DNA from: Bacteroidales bacterium
Lineage (GTDB): Bacteria > Bacteroidota > Bacteroidia > Bacteroidales > UBA3824
Assembly (NCBI GenBank): GCA_016286055.1
Contig: JAEERW010000005.1
Coordinates: forward strand, 124,001-188,000
Direction: 5' to 3'
DNA: 64,000 nucleotides
The first letter of the stretch is position 1, and every line of letters begins with the position of its first letter. The notes under the pieces were generated by a model. It saw only the letters and a program-made list of their open reading frames with translations, made no database searches and was not told the DNA's origin. Below, piece by piece: positions 1 to 9,349 of the stretch. The translations under genes and the position numbers were made by a program.

Positions 1-1263
1 GCATTTATTCCGCAACAGTATTATTCTAAGTACCTTGCAAAACCCAACTTTCGTTCGGTACTTTACGCAACATTGTTTGGCATTCCTCTGCCGCTTTGTT
101 CGTGCGGAGTGATACCAACGGCAATGTCGCTCCGCAAAGAAGGCGCATCAAAAGGTGCAGCCACTTCGTTTTTGATAGCTACTCCGCAAACTGGTGTTGA
201 TTCAATTATTGCCACGTCGAGCCTTATGGGCGTAGCTTACGCTATTATCCGTCCCATTGCCGCTTTGATAACCGCTCTGTTTGGCGGCACATTAGTAAAC
301 AAACTCGACAAAGATAGCGAAGGCAAAATAGCTGACAATCATGAGCATGAACATGAGCATGAGCATGAGCATGAACATGAGCATGAGCATGAAGAGTGCT
401 GTTGTCATCACGAAGAACACCATACAGATAATCACAAAGCCACATTCGGTCAAAAAATCAAATCCGCCCTTCAATACGGATACGTAGAAATGATGGAAGA
501 TATTGGCAAATGGCTGATTATAGGTTTGATAGTAGCAGGTATGATAACAGTATTTGTACCGGCAGAAGCATTCAAGGTGTTTGAAGGCAACACTCTGTTA
601 TCAATGCTGCTGGTTTTAGCAATAGCCGTTCCAATGTATGTATGCGCCACAGGCAGCATTCCCATTGCGGTTGCATTGATAATGAAAGGACTTACGCCCG
701 GAGCAGGACTTGTGCTCTTAATGGCAGGTCCCGCTTGCAATATGGCTTCGATGTTGGTTGTTAAAAAAGTTATGGGCACAAAGACCCTCGTTATCTACCT
801 GGCATCCATAATTCTAGGTTCGATACTCTTTGGTATGGCTATAGATTTTATGCAGTTCAACGGCATAATTGACTTTACCGCCAACCTCGTAAGCAGCACA
901 CACAGCGAAGAAGGCAGTTCATGGATAGCCTGGACCTCTACAGCAATACTTATCGCATTATTAATAAACGCACTTGTTATCAACCGTTTGCGCGGAAAAG
1001 AGCACTGTCATTGTCACGAACACGAACATCAACACAATCATTCTCATAACACCACAGAAATTATGGAGTCAAAAACTTACACAATCGAAGGAATGACCTG
1101 CAACCATTGCAGAATGTCGGCCGAAAAAGCATTGCAAAGTGTAGAAGGCGTAACAAGCGCATCTGTAGACCTTGCCACCAAAAGGGCTGTAATAACAGGT
1201 AGTGCCACCGAAGAGGCTCTACGCAAGGCTATCGATGAGATAGGCTTTGAACTTAAAATTTAA
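1..1263 (+). CDS. Cu/Zn-efflux type permease fused to HMA domain (5' truncated)
   Basis: The reading frame is open from base 1, so the start lies outside the window; the first in-frame start codon seen (TTG, 73) is probably internal. The membrane part carries the [10 protein letters not shown] segment and the ATPQTGVDS segment typical of the SO_0444/ArsP-like (DUF318) permease family, followed by further hydrophobic segments. A cytosolic loop holds nine consecutive His-Glu pairs and then a Cys/His cluster (ECCCHH). A second His-rich stretch ([17 protein letters not shown]) leads into a C-terminal heavy-metal-associated domain with the MTCNHC motif. Family knowledge suggests export of a thiophilic or divalent metal; the His-rich loops and HMA domain probably capture the ion and hand it over. 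The gene converges on and overlaps the chemoreceptor gene by 11 bases. Substrate not determined. Confidence 0.85.
   Translation, partial: AFIPQQYYSKYLAKPNFRSVLYATLFGIPLPLCSCGVIPTAMSLRKEGASKGAATSFLIATPQTGVDSIIATSSLMGVAYAIIRPIAALITALFGGTLVNKLDKDSEGKIADNHEHEHEHEHEHEHEHEHEECCCHHEEHHTDNHKATFGQKIKSALQYGYVEMMEDIGKWLIIGLIVAGMITVFVPAEAFKVFEGNTLLSMLLVLAIAVPMYVCATGSIPIAVALIMKGLTPGAGLVLLMAGPACNMASMLVVKKVMGTKTLVIYLASIILGSILFGMAIDFMQFNGIIDFTANLVSSTHSEEGSSWIAWTSTAILIALLINALVINRLRGKEHCHCHEHEHQHNHSHNTTEIMESKTYTIEGMTCNHCRMSAEKALQSVEGVTSASVDLATKRAVITGSATEEALRKAIDEIGFELKI
340..393 (+). repeat. (CATGAR)9 hexanucleotide repeat coding (His-Glu)9
   Basis: Nine perfect tandem CATGAG/CATGAA units lie inside the permease gene and encode nine His-Glu pairs. 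The repeat is in frame, so gain or loss of units would change loop length without a frameshift. Confidence 0.95.
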
Positions 1264-3109
1264 ACACGTTGGCGTTCTGACGGAACAATTCGGCCTGACC
1301 GTTGAGTTCCTCAGCGCTGACTGCAAGTTCTTCGCTGGCTGCGGCGTTGCCCTGAATCGACTGGTTGAGTTCCTTTATTGAAAAATCTATCGAACCCATA
1401 GCAGATTTTTGATCCTCGGCAGATACTTCTACCTTCTCAATCAGAGATGCGCACTCATTGATATCTGGCAGGATATTGTTGATAAGATTGGTAGATTTAG
1501 CTGTTGCCTTAACGCTGGTTTGCGCACCAGTGATGATGTCGTTGGCAGATTTTTTACTCTTTTCGGCGAGTTTACGTATTTCGGAAGCCACCACTGCGAA
1601 ACCTTTGCCGTGTTCGCCAGCTCGTGCAGCCTCCACGGCAGCGTTGAGAGCCAGAATATTGGTCTGGAAAGCAATATCGTTGATAATGTCAATCTTTTCA
1701 GAAATGTCTTTAACAGCGTTAAAACTCTCATCCTGAGCCTTTTTGATGGTATTGATATCGGACATCACCTTGCGAGTGATTTTTCCAGCCTTCAATGTAA
1801 GTTCTACGTTTCGGCCTATCTCGGCAGAAATATCGGACATAGACTGTACAATACTGTCGGCGTTAGCAGCCTGCTGATTAGCGTTTTGCGAAAGAGTCTG
1901 AGTGGTGCGGTTGATTTCCGAACTTGATGTTTGCAAATTGTTGGCGCCATCGTAAATATTGAGCAAAATACCCTTAAGGTTGTCGGCCATCACATACACC
2001 GACTTGAGGATACCACGCGATTTATTTGCGCTCTGTGAATCGGAATCTGTCATATCGCCACTTGCAATACGGTCTACAATCACCTTAACAAATTTAGGTT
2101 CACCGCCAACATCGTTAATAATATGGTTCAAAAGGCGGTTGGTGGCTATCATTAGCAGTACAATAATCACAATAACGGCACACACCATAGGAATAATAAT
2201 AGAGGGTGCCGACTGAAATTTATCAGATACAGGATAGATAAACTGCAAATAAGAATAAATAGGTGCATTGTAAAGATAAATCATCTCGTAATCGGTATCA
2301 AGATAATTAAAGTTAATCTTGTACAGATTGCCATCCTTATGCTTAGTCATTTCGGCATATACGTCGTCGGGCATTTTAGACCATTCCTTGCGTTTGTCGT
2401 CGGGAACAACATAGACATAATTAGGATCTTTGGTCCACAACGAAAAACCGTTTGACAAGAAAGTAGCCGAAGAAAAAGCGTTTTCGTCTTGTGCAATAGT
2501 GCTTTGATCCTGACCAGAAAACATTACTCCTTCCATACGACCGTTTATCATAAGCGGCTTAAAAGCGCCCACGTAATCCACGCCCTCAATTTGGGTGAGG
2601 TCGTAAAATACGCCGTTGTTTTCAACAATTTTTATTACGTTGGGGTCGCTAAGTACCGAACCCACAATATATTTCCCGTTCTTTTTAATAGTGGTGGCAA
2701 TAATAACATATCCACTCGAAGTTTTCTGGTAGATAGAAAAATGGTTTGGAGCGGCGGCGGCGGCAAGGGTAACCAAAAGCTCGTTGTTTTGATTCACCAC
2801 GTTGTTGCCAAATTTCCAAACTTTGGTTTGAATATTGCCCAAAGGCTGGATTTGATCAGTAACGGTAAGTCCGCCCCTAACCTTGAAATGAATTTCAACA
2901 GTATTCAACAGTTGTTCGTTGATCTTGGAAAATGCGTAGTTGTAGGCATTTTGTTTTTCTGTAAAGCCCTTCAAATCAGAGCGCACATTCTGCTCTATAC
3001 TATTGCCGAGCATATTTTTCATAATAAAGCCGAGAGTGAGGGTTACTACAAAAATAGCTACAACGCCAAACACTATCAGCAACAAATTCATTTTACCCTT
3101 AGCTGTCAT
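1253..3109 (-). CDS. Methyl-accepting chemotaxis protein with periplasmic sensor domain
   Basis: A 618-residue chemoreceptor. It has an N-terminal membrane segment (about 8-28), a periplasmic sensor region of about 250 residues with the look of a Cache-type domain, a second membrane segment (about 300-322), a short HAMP-like linker and a C-terminal signalling domain. The signalling hairpin tip is clear ([20 protein letters not shown], then [16 protein letters not shown]). It should relay a small-molecule signal to a CheW/CheA complex, none of which is encoded here. No C-terminal CheR-docking pentapeptide is seen; it ends in NVFKF. The ATG at 3109 is preferred over the TTG at 3133 because a TATATTTG box sits at 3135-3142, too close to the TTG. 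The ligand is unknown. Confidence 0.88.
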   Translation of the reverse strand: MTAKGKMNLLLIVFGVVAIFVVTLTLGFIMKNMLGNSIEQNVRSDLKGFTEKQNAYNYAFSKINEQLLNTVEIHFKVRGGLTVTDQIQPLGNIQTKVWKFGNNVVNQNNELLVTLAAAAAPNHFSIYQKTSSGYVIIATTIKKNGKYIVGSVLSDPNVIKIVENNGVFYDLTQIEGVDYVGAFKPLMINGRMEGVMFSGQDQSTIAQDENAFSSATFLSNGFSLWTKDPNYVYVVPDDKRKEWSKMPDDVYAEMTKHKDGNLYKINFNYLDTDYEMIYLYNAPIYSYLQFIYPVSDKFQSAPSIIIPMVCAVIVIIVLLMIATNRLLNHIINDVGGEPKFVKVIVDRIASGDMTDSDSQSANKSRGILKSVYVMADNLKGILLNIYDGANNLQTSSSEINRTTQTLSQNANQQAANADSIVQSMSDISAEIGRNVELTLKAGKITRKVMSDINTIKKAQDESFNAVKDISEKIDIINDIAFQTNILALNAAVEAARAGEHGKGFAVVASEIRKLAEKSKKSANDIITGAQTSVKATAKSTNLINNILPDINECASLIEKVEVSAEDQKSAMGSIDFSIKELNQSIQGNAAASEELAVSAEELNGQAELFRQNANVFKF

Positions 3110-3134
3110 ATCATAATAATTTTTAAAAAACAAT

Positions 3135-3142
3135 CAAATATA
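3135..3142 (-). promoter_or_regulatory. Promoter -7 box of the chemoreceptor gene
   Basis: TATATTTG on the minus strand matches the Bacteroidota -7 consensus TAnnTTTG. A TTTTG lies 22 bases further upstream, slightly more than the usual 19-21. It places transcription just before the ATG at 3109. Confidence 0.5.
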
Positions 3143-3197
3143 CGCAAAAAATATACAATAGCATCAAAACTATATGTTAATTTATTATTAAGCAACG

Positions 3198-4262
3198 CTA
3201 TTTGCCATATTCTTGCTTAATATAATCGAGATGCCGCATAAAAACACCGTCAAATTTATCGCGACACTCTTGGCGTAAGATCTCTTTCTTGTTGTAATAG
3301 GTCATATAACCCGTGAAAAAAGTGTTGTTGACTTTGCTGTTTGAATTGGCTTTAATCATTGCCGCATCCAAAACTGCAAAATGCAAAGTGTCCAACGATT
3401 CGAATACATTGCGTATGGCTTCGCACTTTAAAGAATTTTTGGCGGCGGTGTCAAGTTGCTGAAATTCAATTGAATTATAAATGGAATCCAATTTCTTTGC
3501 ACCGTGAAGATAATGCATTGCAAGTTTTTCGTTGTCGTCAATAAGGTGTGTGTAGCGCAGCAACGCCGCCGAAGAATCACCGTATTTGCTTGCAAGATAA
3601 AGTTTTGCACCATTTTCGCCCACATAGTCGGCAATGTTTTCGTTAAGTTCGCTGTTGTCTTTTACAAACACTGTGCTGTGAGTGAGTTCGTGAATGATTA
3701 GTTCGGCAAGGTAAGCCTCGTTGCGACGGAGCATACTCGACAGTATCGGGTCTTTAAACCATCCCATGGTGCTCCATCCGCCCGGATTTACAATGCGTGT
3801 GTCGTAACCCTCTTGTTGAAGACGTTTTGCCTCTTTTTCAGCGTCTTTGAGGTCAAAAAAGCCCTTGTAAGGCAGTTTGCCCACCACTGGAAATTTCCAA
3901 AGGTACTTTTTCATAGCATACTTTTCGCAAGCCTGTACCACGTATGCTGTGGGCTGACCTTTGAGGTCGTAAACGGCATTGTAGTTTTCAGAATCTTTGA
4001 GATGGATGCTGTCGATTGCAAACTGGCGTATCTCTTTGATATAAAGTAGTTTTTGTTTAAGCGAATCGGGATACGAAGGGTCGTTGAGCAAAGTGTCGAT
4101 AGGCACGGCATTCCTCACCATTCTAAGTTGCCCAAGGCCTTGTGTAATGCCATAACCTATTAGTTTGCAATTAGTAAGCAAAACCACCATAAGCAAAATT
4201 CCCAATACTGAAAAAATCTTTGCCTTCAAACTCATCGCATTTATTTTAGAAATCAACGACAT
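3198..4262 (-). CDS. Predicted zinc aminopeptidase (PF10023-like), membrane/lipid anchored
   Basis: A 354-residue protein with a hydrophobic N-terminus (about 13-31) ending in NCKLIGY. This resembles the SC-x-LGYY start of the DUF2265/Aminopep family, so a lipoprotein or membrane anchor is likely, although the residue before Cys is unusual for a lipobox. A gluzincin-like HELTH zinc motif is at 191-195, followed by NENIADYVG, which can supply the third ligand. The GGWSTMGWFKDPI segment is also typical of this family. The family is predicted to be an exported aminopeptidase, but its natural substrate is not established. The gene lies 88 bases upstream of the chemoreceptor on the same strand and diverges from the MutS-like gene. 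Confidence 0.8.
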   Translation of the reverse strand: MSLISKINAMSLKAKIFSVLGILLMVVLLTNCKLIGYGITQGLGQLRMVRNAVPIDTLLNDPSYPDSLKQKLLYIKEIRQFAIDSIHLKDSENYNAVYDLKGQPTAYVVQACEKYAMKKYLWKFPVVGKLPYKGFFDLKDAEKEAKRLQQEGYDTRIVNPGGWSTMGWFKDPILSSMLRRNEAYLAELIIHELTHSTVFVKDNSELNENIADYVGENGAKLYLASKYGDSSAALLRYTHLIDDNEKLAMHYLHGAKKLDSIYNSIEFQQLDTAAKNSLKCEAIRNVFESLDTLHFAVLDAAMIKANSNSKVNNTFFTGYMTYYNKKEILRQECRDKFDGVFMRHLDYIKQEYGK

Positions 4263-4296
4263 ATCACAAAAATTAATTTACAAAGTTTCCTGTATG

Positions 4297-4304
4297 CAAA
4301 AATA
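4297..4304 (-). promoter_or_regulatory. Promoter -7 box of the aminopeptidase gene
   Basis: TATTTTTG on the minus strand, 35 bases before the start, fits TAnnTTTG. No good -33 element is seen. Confidence 0.45.
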
Positions 4305-4346
4305 AACAATTAAAACTAAATATGCTAAAAAAAGATTCCATTATGT

Positions 4347-4354
4347 TATCTTTG
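4347..4354 (+). promoter_or_regulatory. Promoter -7 box of the MutS-like gene
   Basis: TATCTTTG, 14 bases before the ATG at 4369, fits TAnnTTTG. A short or nearly absent leader is implied. The -33 element is not evident. Confidence 0.5.
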
Positions 4355-4368
4355 CACCAAAAAACAAA

Positions 4369-6156
4369 ATGAACCACACCGAACTTAAAGATTTTTACAG
4401 CCAAAGGCTGAATTTATATTCCGAAAAATACGAAACGTACCGCAAAAAAGAGCGTAACACAAATATACTCAGAGGATTATCATTTGTTGGAGGAACGGCT
4501 TTAGCAATTATTTCTGCTAATTATTCTATGCCAATAATGACATTGGTGATAATTGCAACAATTATTATCTTCCTATTTTTTGTAAAGAAAAACGCTGAAT
4601 ATCAATACCAAAAGAGCATCAACAAAAACCTTCGTGATATAAACGCAAGCGAACTAAAAGCCTTAGACAACGACAACTCCGACTTTGACGGCGGTGATGA
4701 ATTTATCGACCCATCACACCCTTATACATACGATTTAGATATTTTTGGTAAAAAGTCTATCTTCCAAAAAGTTAACCGCACTATTACCCATGGAGGCAAA
4801 CTGCTTTTGGCAAATGGCTTTATCAACCAATCAAAAGATATCAATAAAATACTTGAAACACAACAAAATACACTACTATTTGAAAACGAAGTGGATGCTC
4901 GTCAAAACTTTATAGCCGAGGGAAAACTTTTTAAAGACGACATCAACAACCAAAATATCGAAGATATATCAAAAGCAGATTATTTCTTTACCAATTCACC
5001 GTTGTGGAAGATTATTGCTATAATATTGATTATAGGCACATTGTCTTCATTACTTCTTGCATCTTACGATATTGTGAGTATGTATATTCCATCGTTTTTG
5101 TTTATTGTGCAACTCTCTATTTTTAGCTTTAACAGCAAGAAAACCAAAGTGTTAAGTGATAAAATAGAAAAAACCGAAAAGGCTTTTAAAAAATATTATT
5201 CACTGTTTAGAATTATAGAAAATATCAACAACGTTCCCCAAAAATTTTCAGACGAAATCAAATCAAAAACCATCTCTAAGGCATTGGGCGAACTTGCTAC
5301 CATTGCCCTGCGCTACGAACAACGCCACAATCTTATAATGGCACTTTTTGGTCAAGGTCTATTTAGTTACGACATTATAATTAACACTAAGTTTGAGAAT
5401 TGGGAGCGCAAATACTGCAACGAAATAAAACAATGGTTTGATATAATTGCCGAATACGACTTCCTGTTCAGCCTTGCCAACCTAAAATTCAACAATCCTA
5501 ATTGGTGTTTTCCCAAACCCTCTGAAAAAGAGTTTATTCTCAACGCCAAAAATGCCGGTCACCCATTAATACAAGATGAAAAATGTGTAAGAAACAACAT
5601 CAATTTTTCTGATCAAAAATACCTCATCATACTCACCGGCGCAAATATGGCGGGCAAAAGCACATATCTGCGAACAATTGGCACAAACCTTATACTCAGT
5701 CAATTAGGTGCAGTTGTATGTGCCGAAAGTTTTGAGTTTTCGCCAGTAGAAATTCTCACGAGCATACGCACAAGCGACAGCGTGCAAGAGAGCGAATCGT
5801 ACTTTTTTGCAGAACTAAAACGGTTGCAAAAAATCATCACAAAACTCGAAAGCGGCGCCACGCTGTTTGTAATAGTTGACGAAATGCTCCGTGGCACCAA
5901 CAGCAAAGACAAGCACGACGGTAGCGAAAAATTCTTACGCAAGTTGCTCAAATACAAGTGTTACGGTATATTCGCCACACACGACATCAACATAGGCAAC
6001 CTCCGCGAAGAATATCCTCAGAACATCGCCACCAAGTGTTTTGAAATCACATTCGATTCCGACCGCCTCATATTCGACTACACCCTCAAAGACGGCATCT
6101 CCAAAAATCTCAACGCAAGCTACTTAATGAAAAAGATGGGAATAATAGAGATTTAA
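4369..6156 (+). CDS. Membrane-embedded MutS-family ATPase
   Basis: A 595-residue protein. The C-terminal third is a MutS-type ABC ATPase: Walker A GANMAGKST (about 424-432), signature-like TSIRTSDSVQESES, Walker B VIVDEMLRGTNSKD (about 502-515) and the ATHD histidine. The N-terminal part lacks a recognisable mismatch-binding domain. Instead it shows two membrane segments near 33-70 and two more near 215-255, so the protein is probably anchored in the inner membrane. The middle (about 260-380) is helical and resembles the MutS lever/core region. This membrane MutS branch is found in Bacteroidota but its function is not established; mismatch repair should not be assumed. A bidirectional hairpin follows the gene. 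Confidence 0.8.
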   Translation: MNHTELKDFYSQRLNLYSEKYETYRKKERNTNILRGLSFVGGTALAIISANYSMPIMTLVIIATIIIFLFFVKKNAEYQYQKSINKNLRDINASELKALDNDNSDFDGGDEFIDPSHPYTYDLDIFGKKSIFQKVNRTITHGGKLLLANGFINQSKDINKILETQQNTLLFENEVDARQNFIAEGKLFKDDINNQNIEDISKADYFFTNSPLWKIIAIILIIGTLSSLLLASYDIVSMYIPSFLFIVQLSIFSFNSKKTKVLSDKIEKTEKAFKKYYSLFRIIENINNVPQKFSDEIKSKTISKALGELATIALRYEQRHNLIMALFGQGLFSYDIIINTKFENWERKYCNEIKQWFDIIAEYDFLFSLANLKFNNPNWCFPKPSEKEFILNAKNAGHPLIQDEKCVRNNINFSDQKYLIILTGANMAGKSTYLRTIGTNLILSQLGAVVCAESFEFSPVEILTSIRTSDSVQESESYFFAELKRLQKIITKLESGATLFVIVDEMLRGTNSKDKHDGSEKFLRKLLKYKCYGIFATHDINIGNLREEYPQNIATKCFEITFDSDRLIFDYTLKDGISKNLNASYLMKKMGIIEI

Positions 6157-6186
6157 CTATACTGCCAAATCAAATTGCAAAAAAAA

Positions 6187-6218
6187 CGGGTATTTTGAAG
6201 ACATCTTCAAAATACCCG
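6187..6218. terminator. Perfect 15-bp hairpin, bidirectional terminator
   Basis: A 15-base arm beginning CGGGTATTTTG pairs perfectly with its complement across a 2-base loop, with an A-run before it. It lies between the convergent MutS-like gene and the barrel gene and can serve both. Confidence 0.8.
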
Positions 6219-6259
6219 CCTATTATAAAGTGCTATTTATTATTTGAAAAAAGTATTAT

Positions 6260-9238
6260 TTACGGACGACCGCCGAATCCACCACCAGGACCTCCAAAAC
6301 CACCAGGACGGCCAGGACCACCGAATCCACCGGGACGACCAGGTCCGAAACCACCAGGTCCGAAACCACCAGGTCCATTCTGATTGCGAGCATCTTTGCC
6401 GCCAAACAAGTTGAGACGATAGATGATATGGAGCATAATATATGAGTTGATAGTGTTGTACTGAGTATCGCTACGCTGCATTGCGGTAACACTGCGGCTG
6501 TAGGTGCTTAACTGCTTCAAAATGTCGTAAAACTGAACAGTAACAGTAAGCGATTTGCCCTTGAGGAAACCATGCGAAATTTGTGCGTTCCACACAAGTT
6601 CGTCGGTATTCATAGAGTTGTCGTTGTATCCACGACGGCTCTGATTGTGCAAGTCGGTAGTTAAACTTGTACCCCACGGAGCATAAATGCTGAGAGAACC
6701 ACCGTATGCAAACTGTTTGGTATCAAGGTTGCTCTGGGGCTGAAGCTCGTTGCGCGAACGTGTGTAGTTGATACTACCGTCGGCGGCTAACTCAAACCAT
6801 CCTTTGCGCCAACTTGCCTGCAAACGTTCCATAAAGGTGTTTGACTGCGTGTTAGATTTTTTGGCCTCGCGGTTAACATCAACGTAGCCCACATAATTGT
6901 TGAAATTGTACATAGTAAAGGTGTTGATGTTCCAAATACCAGCCGAATCGAGGGCGGTGTTGAACATAAAGCCTGAGTTGATACCCCAGTTGCCGTTAAC
7001 GTTTTCTGGACGCGAAATCTGCTTACCTGTTCTTTCGTCGTATGTTATCTTGTTAGCAATCGAATTCTTAGTGGTGTTCATATTAACGAAAGTCATAATG
7101 GTGCGCATGTGTTCGCGGATATATGTGTTGTAGTTGAGGCGGAGGTTGTTGGTAAACGAAGGTTTCAAACCGGGGTTACCTTGGGTTACGCTCATTGGTC
7201 TGCTGTCGTCGGTGATGTCGAGGAGGTCGCTCATCGAGGGCTGCGTAGTGTTGCCACGGTATGTAATTTCCAAACGTGTGAGGTCGTTGGGGTTGTAGCG
7301 GTATTCAAATGTAGGAGTTATGTTAAACACTGTACGTGTGGTGTCAACATATTTGCCTTGGAAGTTTTGTACAAACTTGGTTTTCTGAGGCTGCATCATG
7401 CCGCCCACATTCAACTGATAATTGTCGCGAACCATACGGAAACCGAGGTTAATATCGTGAATGTAGTTTTTGTATTCAGAATAGCGGCTCTGCGATTGGT
7501 TGAGATAATCATCGCTGAGGGGGTTGTTGATACGCGAAAGATAATTGTCCCATTCGCGGTATTGATTATCTACGCCAACAAACGGATTAGCATCAAACTT
7601 ACTCTTGCTGTAATCGTATGTAGAACGGTTGCTTTCGTTGTATTGATAGCGGTATTGGTAGCTAAATTGCAGATATGTGCGTTTAGCAATGGGTTCGCTA
7701 TACGAAAGTTGTACCGAAGCGTTCCAGTTGTTGCTCGGGGTAAGATTATATTTGTTGGTAAAAAAGGTGGAATCTTCGCCCGAAGCCAATTTTATTTGAT
7801 AATAAATAATGTCGCTGGTGGTAATGGTCTTGTTTTCGGTGTCGGTGTATCCTCCGCTACTGCTGAGGGTTATGTTTCTACCCTCGTCGTTGAGTTTGCG
7901 GTTTAGCTGCAAAGTGCCGTTGTACCTGGTGTTGTTGCTGTAATTGAGGTTGCCATCAACTTGATAGTTAACAACCAATGTATCAGACACCAATTGAGAT
8001 AGATCGGCAGCAGCCAAAGGATCAAACACATAGAGGAAAGGGTCAACGTCGTACATTGCCGAAAGGCCTCTCGACCGGCCATCGTTATCGGAAATCGAAG
8101 CTGAGGGACGGAACATAATATTAGTCATTTCGTCGGGTTGCCATTCTAAACGACCTTGGAAGTTCCAACTGTCGCCACGCGAATATTGTTGGGTGTTGGA
8201 GTTAGAAAAAGCACCTTTTTTTACAATAAATCTTTCTACCGATTGTTGGCTCAGGATATCGCCATCGCTGTGATTCCAACGAACGCTACCATCTATTCTA
8301 AGCTTGTTTTTCTCTTCAAAGTTGTAGTTAAGACCAATCATCTTAGTGGCATTCAATCCATTGTTGCCCATGCGGAAACGTCCGCCGCCACCACCGCCAA
8401 AACCTCGGTCGCTGACATTGTTGGCATTGGTCATCAACATAATGCGGCTTCTATTGGCGAAATAGGCACCCATACCACGCCACGAATAGCGGTTTTCGGT
8501 TCCCAAGCCAAGGTCAAGGTTGGCAAACATACCCTTGTTCATACCTGGTTTGATACCAAAATCAAGCACAGTTTCTTCGTTGCCGTCTTCAATACCAGTG
8601 ATACGGGCCATGTCGCTCTGCTGGTCGTACGCCTTAACGCGGTTTACAATTGAGGTTGGAAGGTTTTTCATAGCGGTTTTGGTGTCGCCGGTCATAAATT
8701 CCTTGCCATCAACAAGTATTTTTGTTACTTGCTTGCCGTTGATAGTGATTTTACCTTCATCATCAACCTCGGCACCAGGAAGTTTTTTTACAAGTTCTTC
8801 AATAGCAGAGCCTTCTGGAGTACGATAAGCATCCACATTGTAGATAAATGTGTCTTTTTTTACAGTAACCTTGGCAGCATAAGCCGAAACAGTAGCCTGA
8901 TCGAGCAAAACTGAAGAAGGATGCAGTGTAAGTTTGCCAAGGTTGACATTCTTGCCATTATGGATGCTAACTTTCTTAACCACAGGGTCAAAACCAACGC
9001 TGGAGACTTTAATAACAAAATCACCATCCGAAGGAGCTTCCAATTTAAATACTCCAGCATCGTTGCTGATGGTTCCCGTAATCATTGAACTATCGGTTCT
9101 AAGCAACCGAACAGTGGCATTGAAGGCTGGTTCCTTGGTGTCGCCATCAATCAAAGTACCACTAATTTCTCGCTCTTGCGAAAATGCTGTGACCGTCATC
9201 GAGACAAATGCAATCATCAGCGAAATAAATCGTTTCAT
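6260..9238 (-). CDS. TonB-receptor-like outer-membrane beta-barrel with Gly-rich tail
   Basis: A 992-residue exported protein. It has a signal peptide (about 1-21, ending AFSQ), a carboxypeptidase-regulatory-like Ig fold (about 24-110), a plug-like domain (about 118-225 with VKKLPG and ILVDGKEF) and a long barrel of alternating aromatic strands. It fits the 'outer membrane beta-barrel family' (PF14905-like) relatives of TonB receptors. The last 36 or so residues are a repeated GGFGPG/GRPGGFGG tail rich in Gly, Pro, Phe and Arg, unusual because barrel proteins normally end in an aromatic residue on the last strand. No lipoprotein partner is adjacent, so the substrate is unknown. Confidence 0.85.
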   Translation of the reverse strand: MKRFISLMIAFVSMTVTAFSQEREISGTLIDGDTKEPAFNATVRLLRTDSSMITGTISNDAGVFKLEAPSDGDFVIKVSSVGFDPVVKKVSIHNGKNVNLGKLTLHPSSVLLDQATVSAYAAKVTVKKDTFIYNVDAYRTPEGSAIEELVKKLPGAEVDDEGKITINGKQVTKILVDGKEFMTGDTKTAMKNLPTSIVNRVKAYDQQSDMARITGIEDGNEETVLDFGIKPGMNKGMFANLDLGLGTENRYSWRGMGAYFANRSRIMLMTNANNVSDRGFGGGGGGRFRMGNNGLNATKMIGLNYNFEEKNKLRIDGSVRWNHSDGDILSQQSVERFIVKKGAFSNSNTQQYSRGDSWNFQGRLEWQPDEMTNIMFRPSASISDNDGRSRGLSAMYDVDPFLYVFDPLAAADLSQLVSDTLVVNYQVDGNLNYSNNTRYNGTLQLNRKLNDEGRNITLSSSGGYTDTENKTITTSDIIYYQIKLASGEDSTFFTNKYNLTPSNNWNASVQLSYSEPIAKRTYLQFSYQYRYQYNESNRSTYDYSKSKFDANPFVGVDNQYREWDNYLSRINNPLSDDYLNQSQSRYSEYKNYIHDINLGFRMVRDNYQLNVGGMMQPQKTKFVQNFQGKYVDTTRTVFNITPTFEYRYNPNDLTRLEITYRGNTTQPSMSDLLDITDDSRPMSVTQGNPGLKPSFTNNLRLNYNTYIREHMRTIMTFVNMNTTKNSIANKITYDERTGKQISRPENVNGNWGINSGFMFNTALDSAGIWNINTFTMYNFNNYVGYVDVNREAKKSNTQSNTFMERLQASWRKGWFELAADGSINYTRSRNELQPQSNLDTKQFAYGGSLSIYAPWGTSLTTDLHNQSRRGYNDNSMNTDELVWNAQISHGFLKGKSLTVTVQFYDILKQLSTYSRSVTAMQRSDTQYNTINSYIMLHIIYRLNLFGGKDARNQNGPGGFGPGGFGPGRPGGFGGPGRPGGFGGPGGGFGGRP

Positions 9239-9349
9239 TCTATTTAATTATTTGCATTTATGATATTAATCTGAAATCAAGTATTGGTTTGACATATCAA
9301 AGCAAAAAAAGTTTAATTAAATAAATGAAAAAAAACATAAGGAGACAAT

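Noticed and set aside
245..445. Minus-strand frame rich in His, Ala and Val opposite the permease loop
   Set aside because: It is the complement of the CATGAR repeat read in another frame; it has no promoter or conserved domain.
2489..3220. 243-residue plus-strand frame opposite the chemoreceptor
   Set aside because: No recognisable domain; it overlaps the coding strand of a complete chemoreceptor and its promoter.
6195..6383. Plus-strand Pro/Gly-rich frame
   Set aside because: Shadow of the Gly-rich tail of the barrel gene on the other strand; its beginning lies in the terminator hairpin.
7109..7906. 265-residue plus-strand frame inside the barrel gene
   Set aside because: Antisense to clear barrel-coding sequence, no domain or start signal; long because of the codon composition of the true gene.
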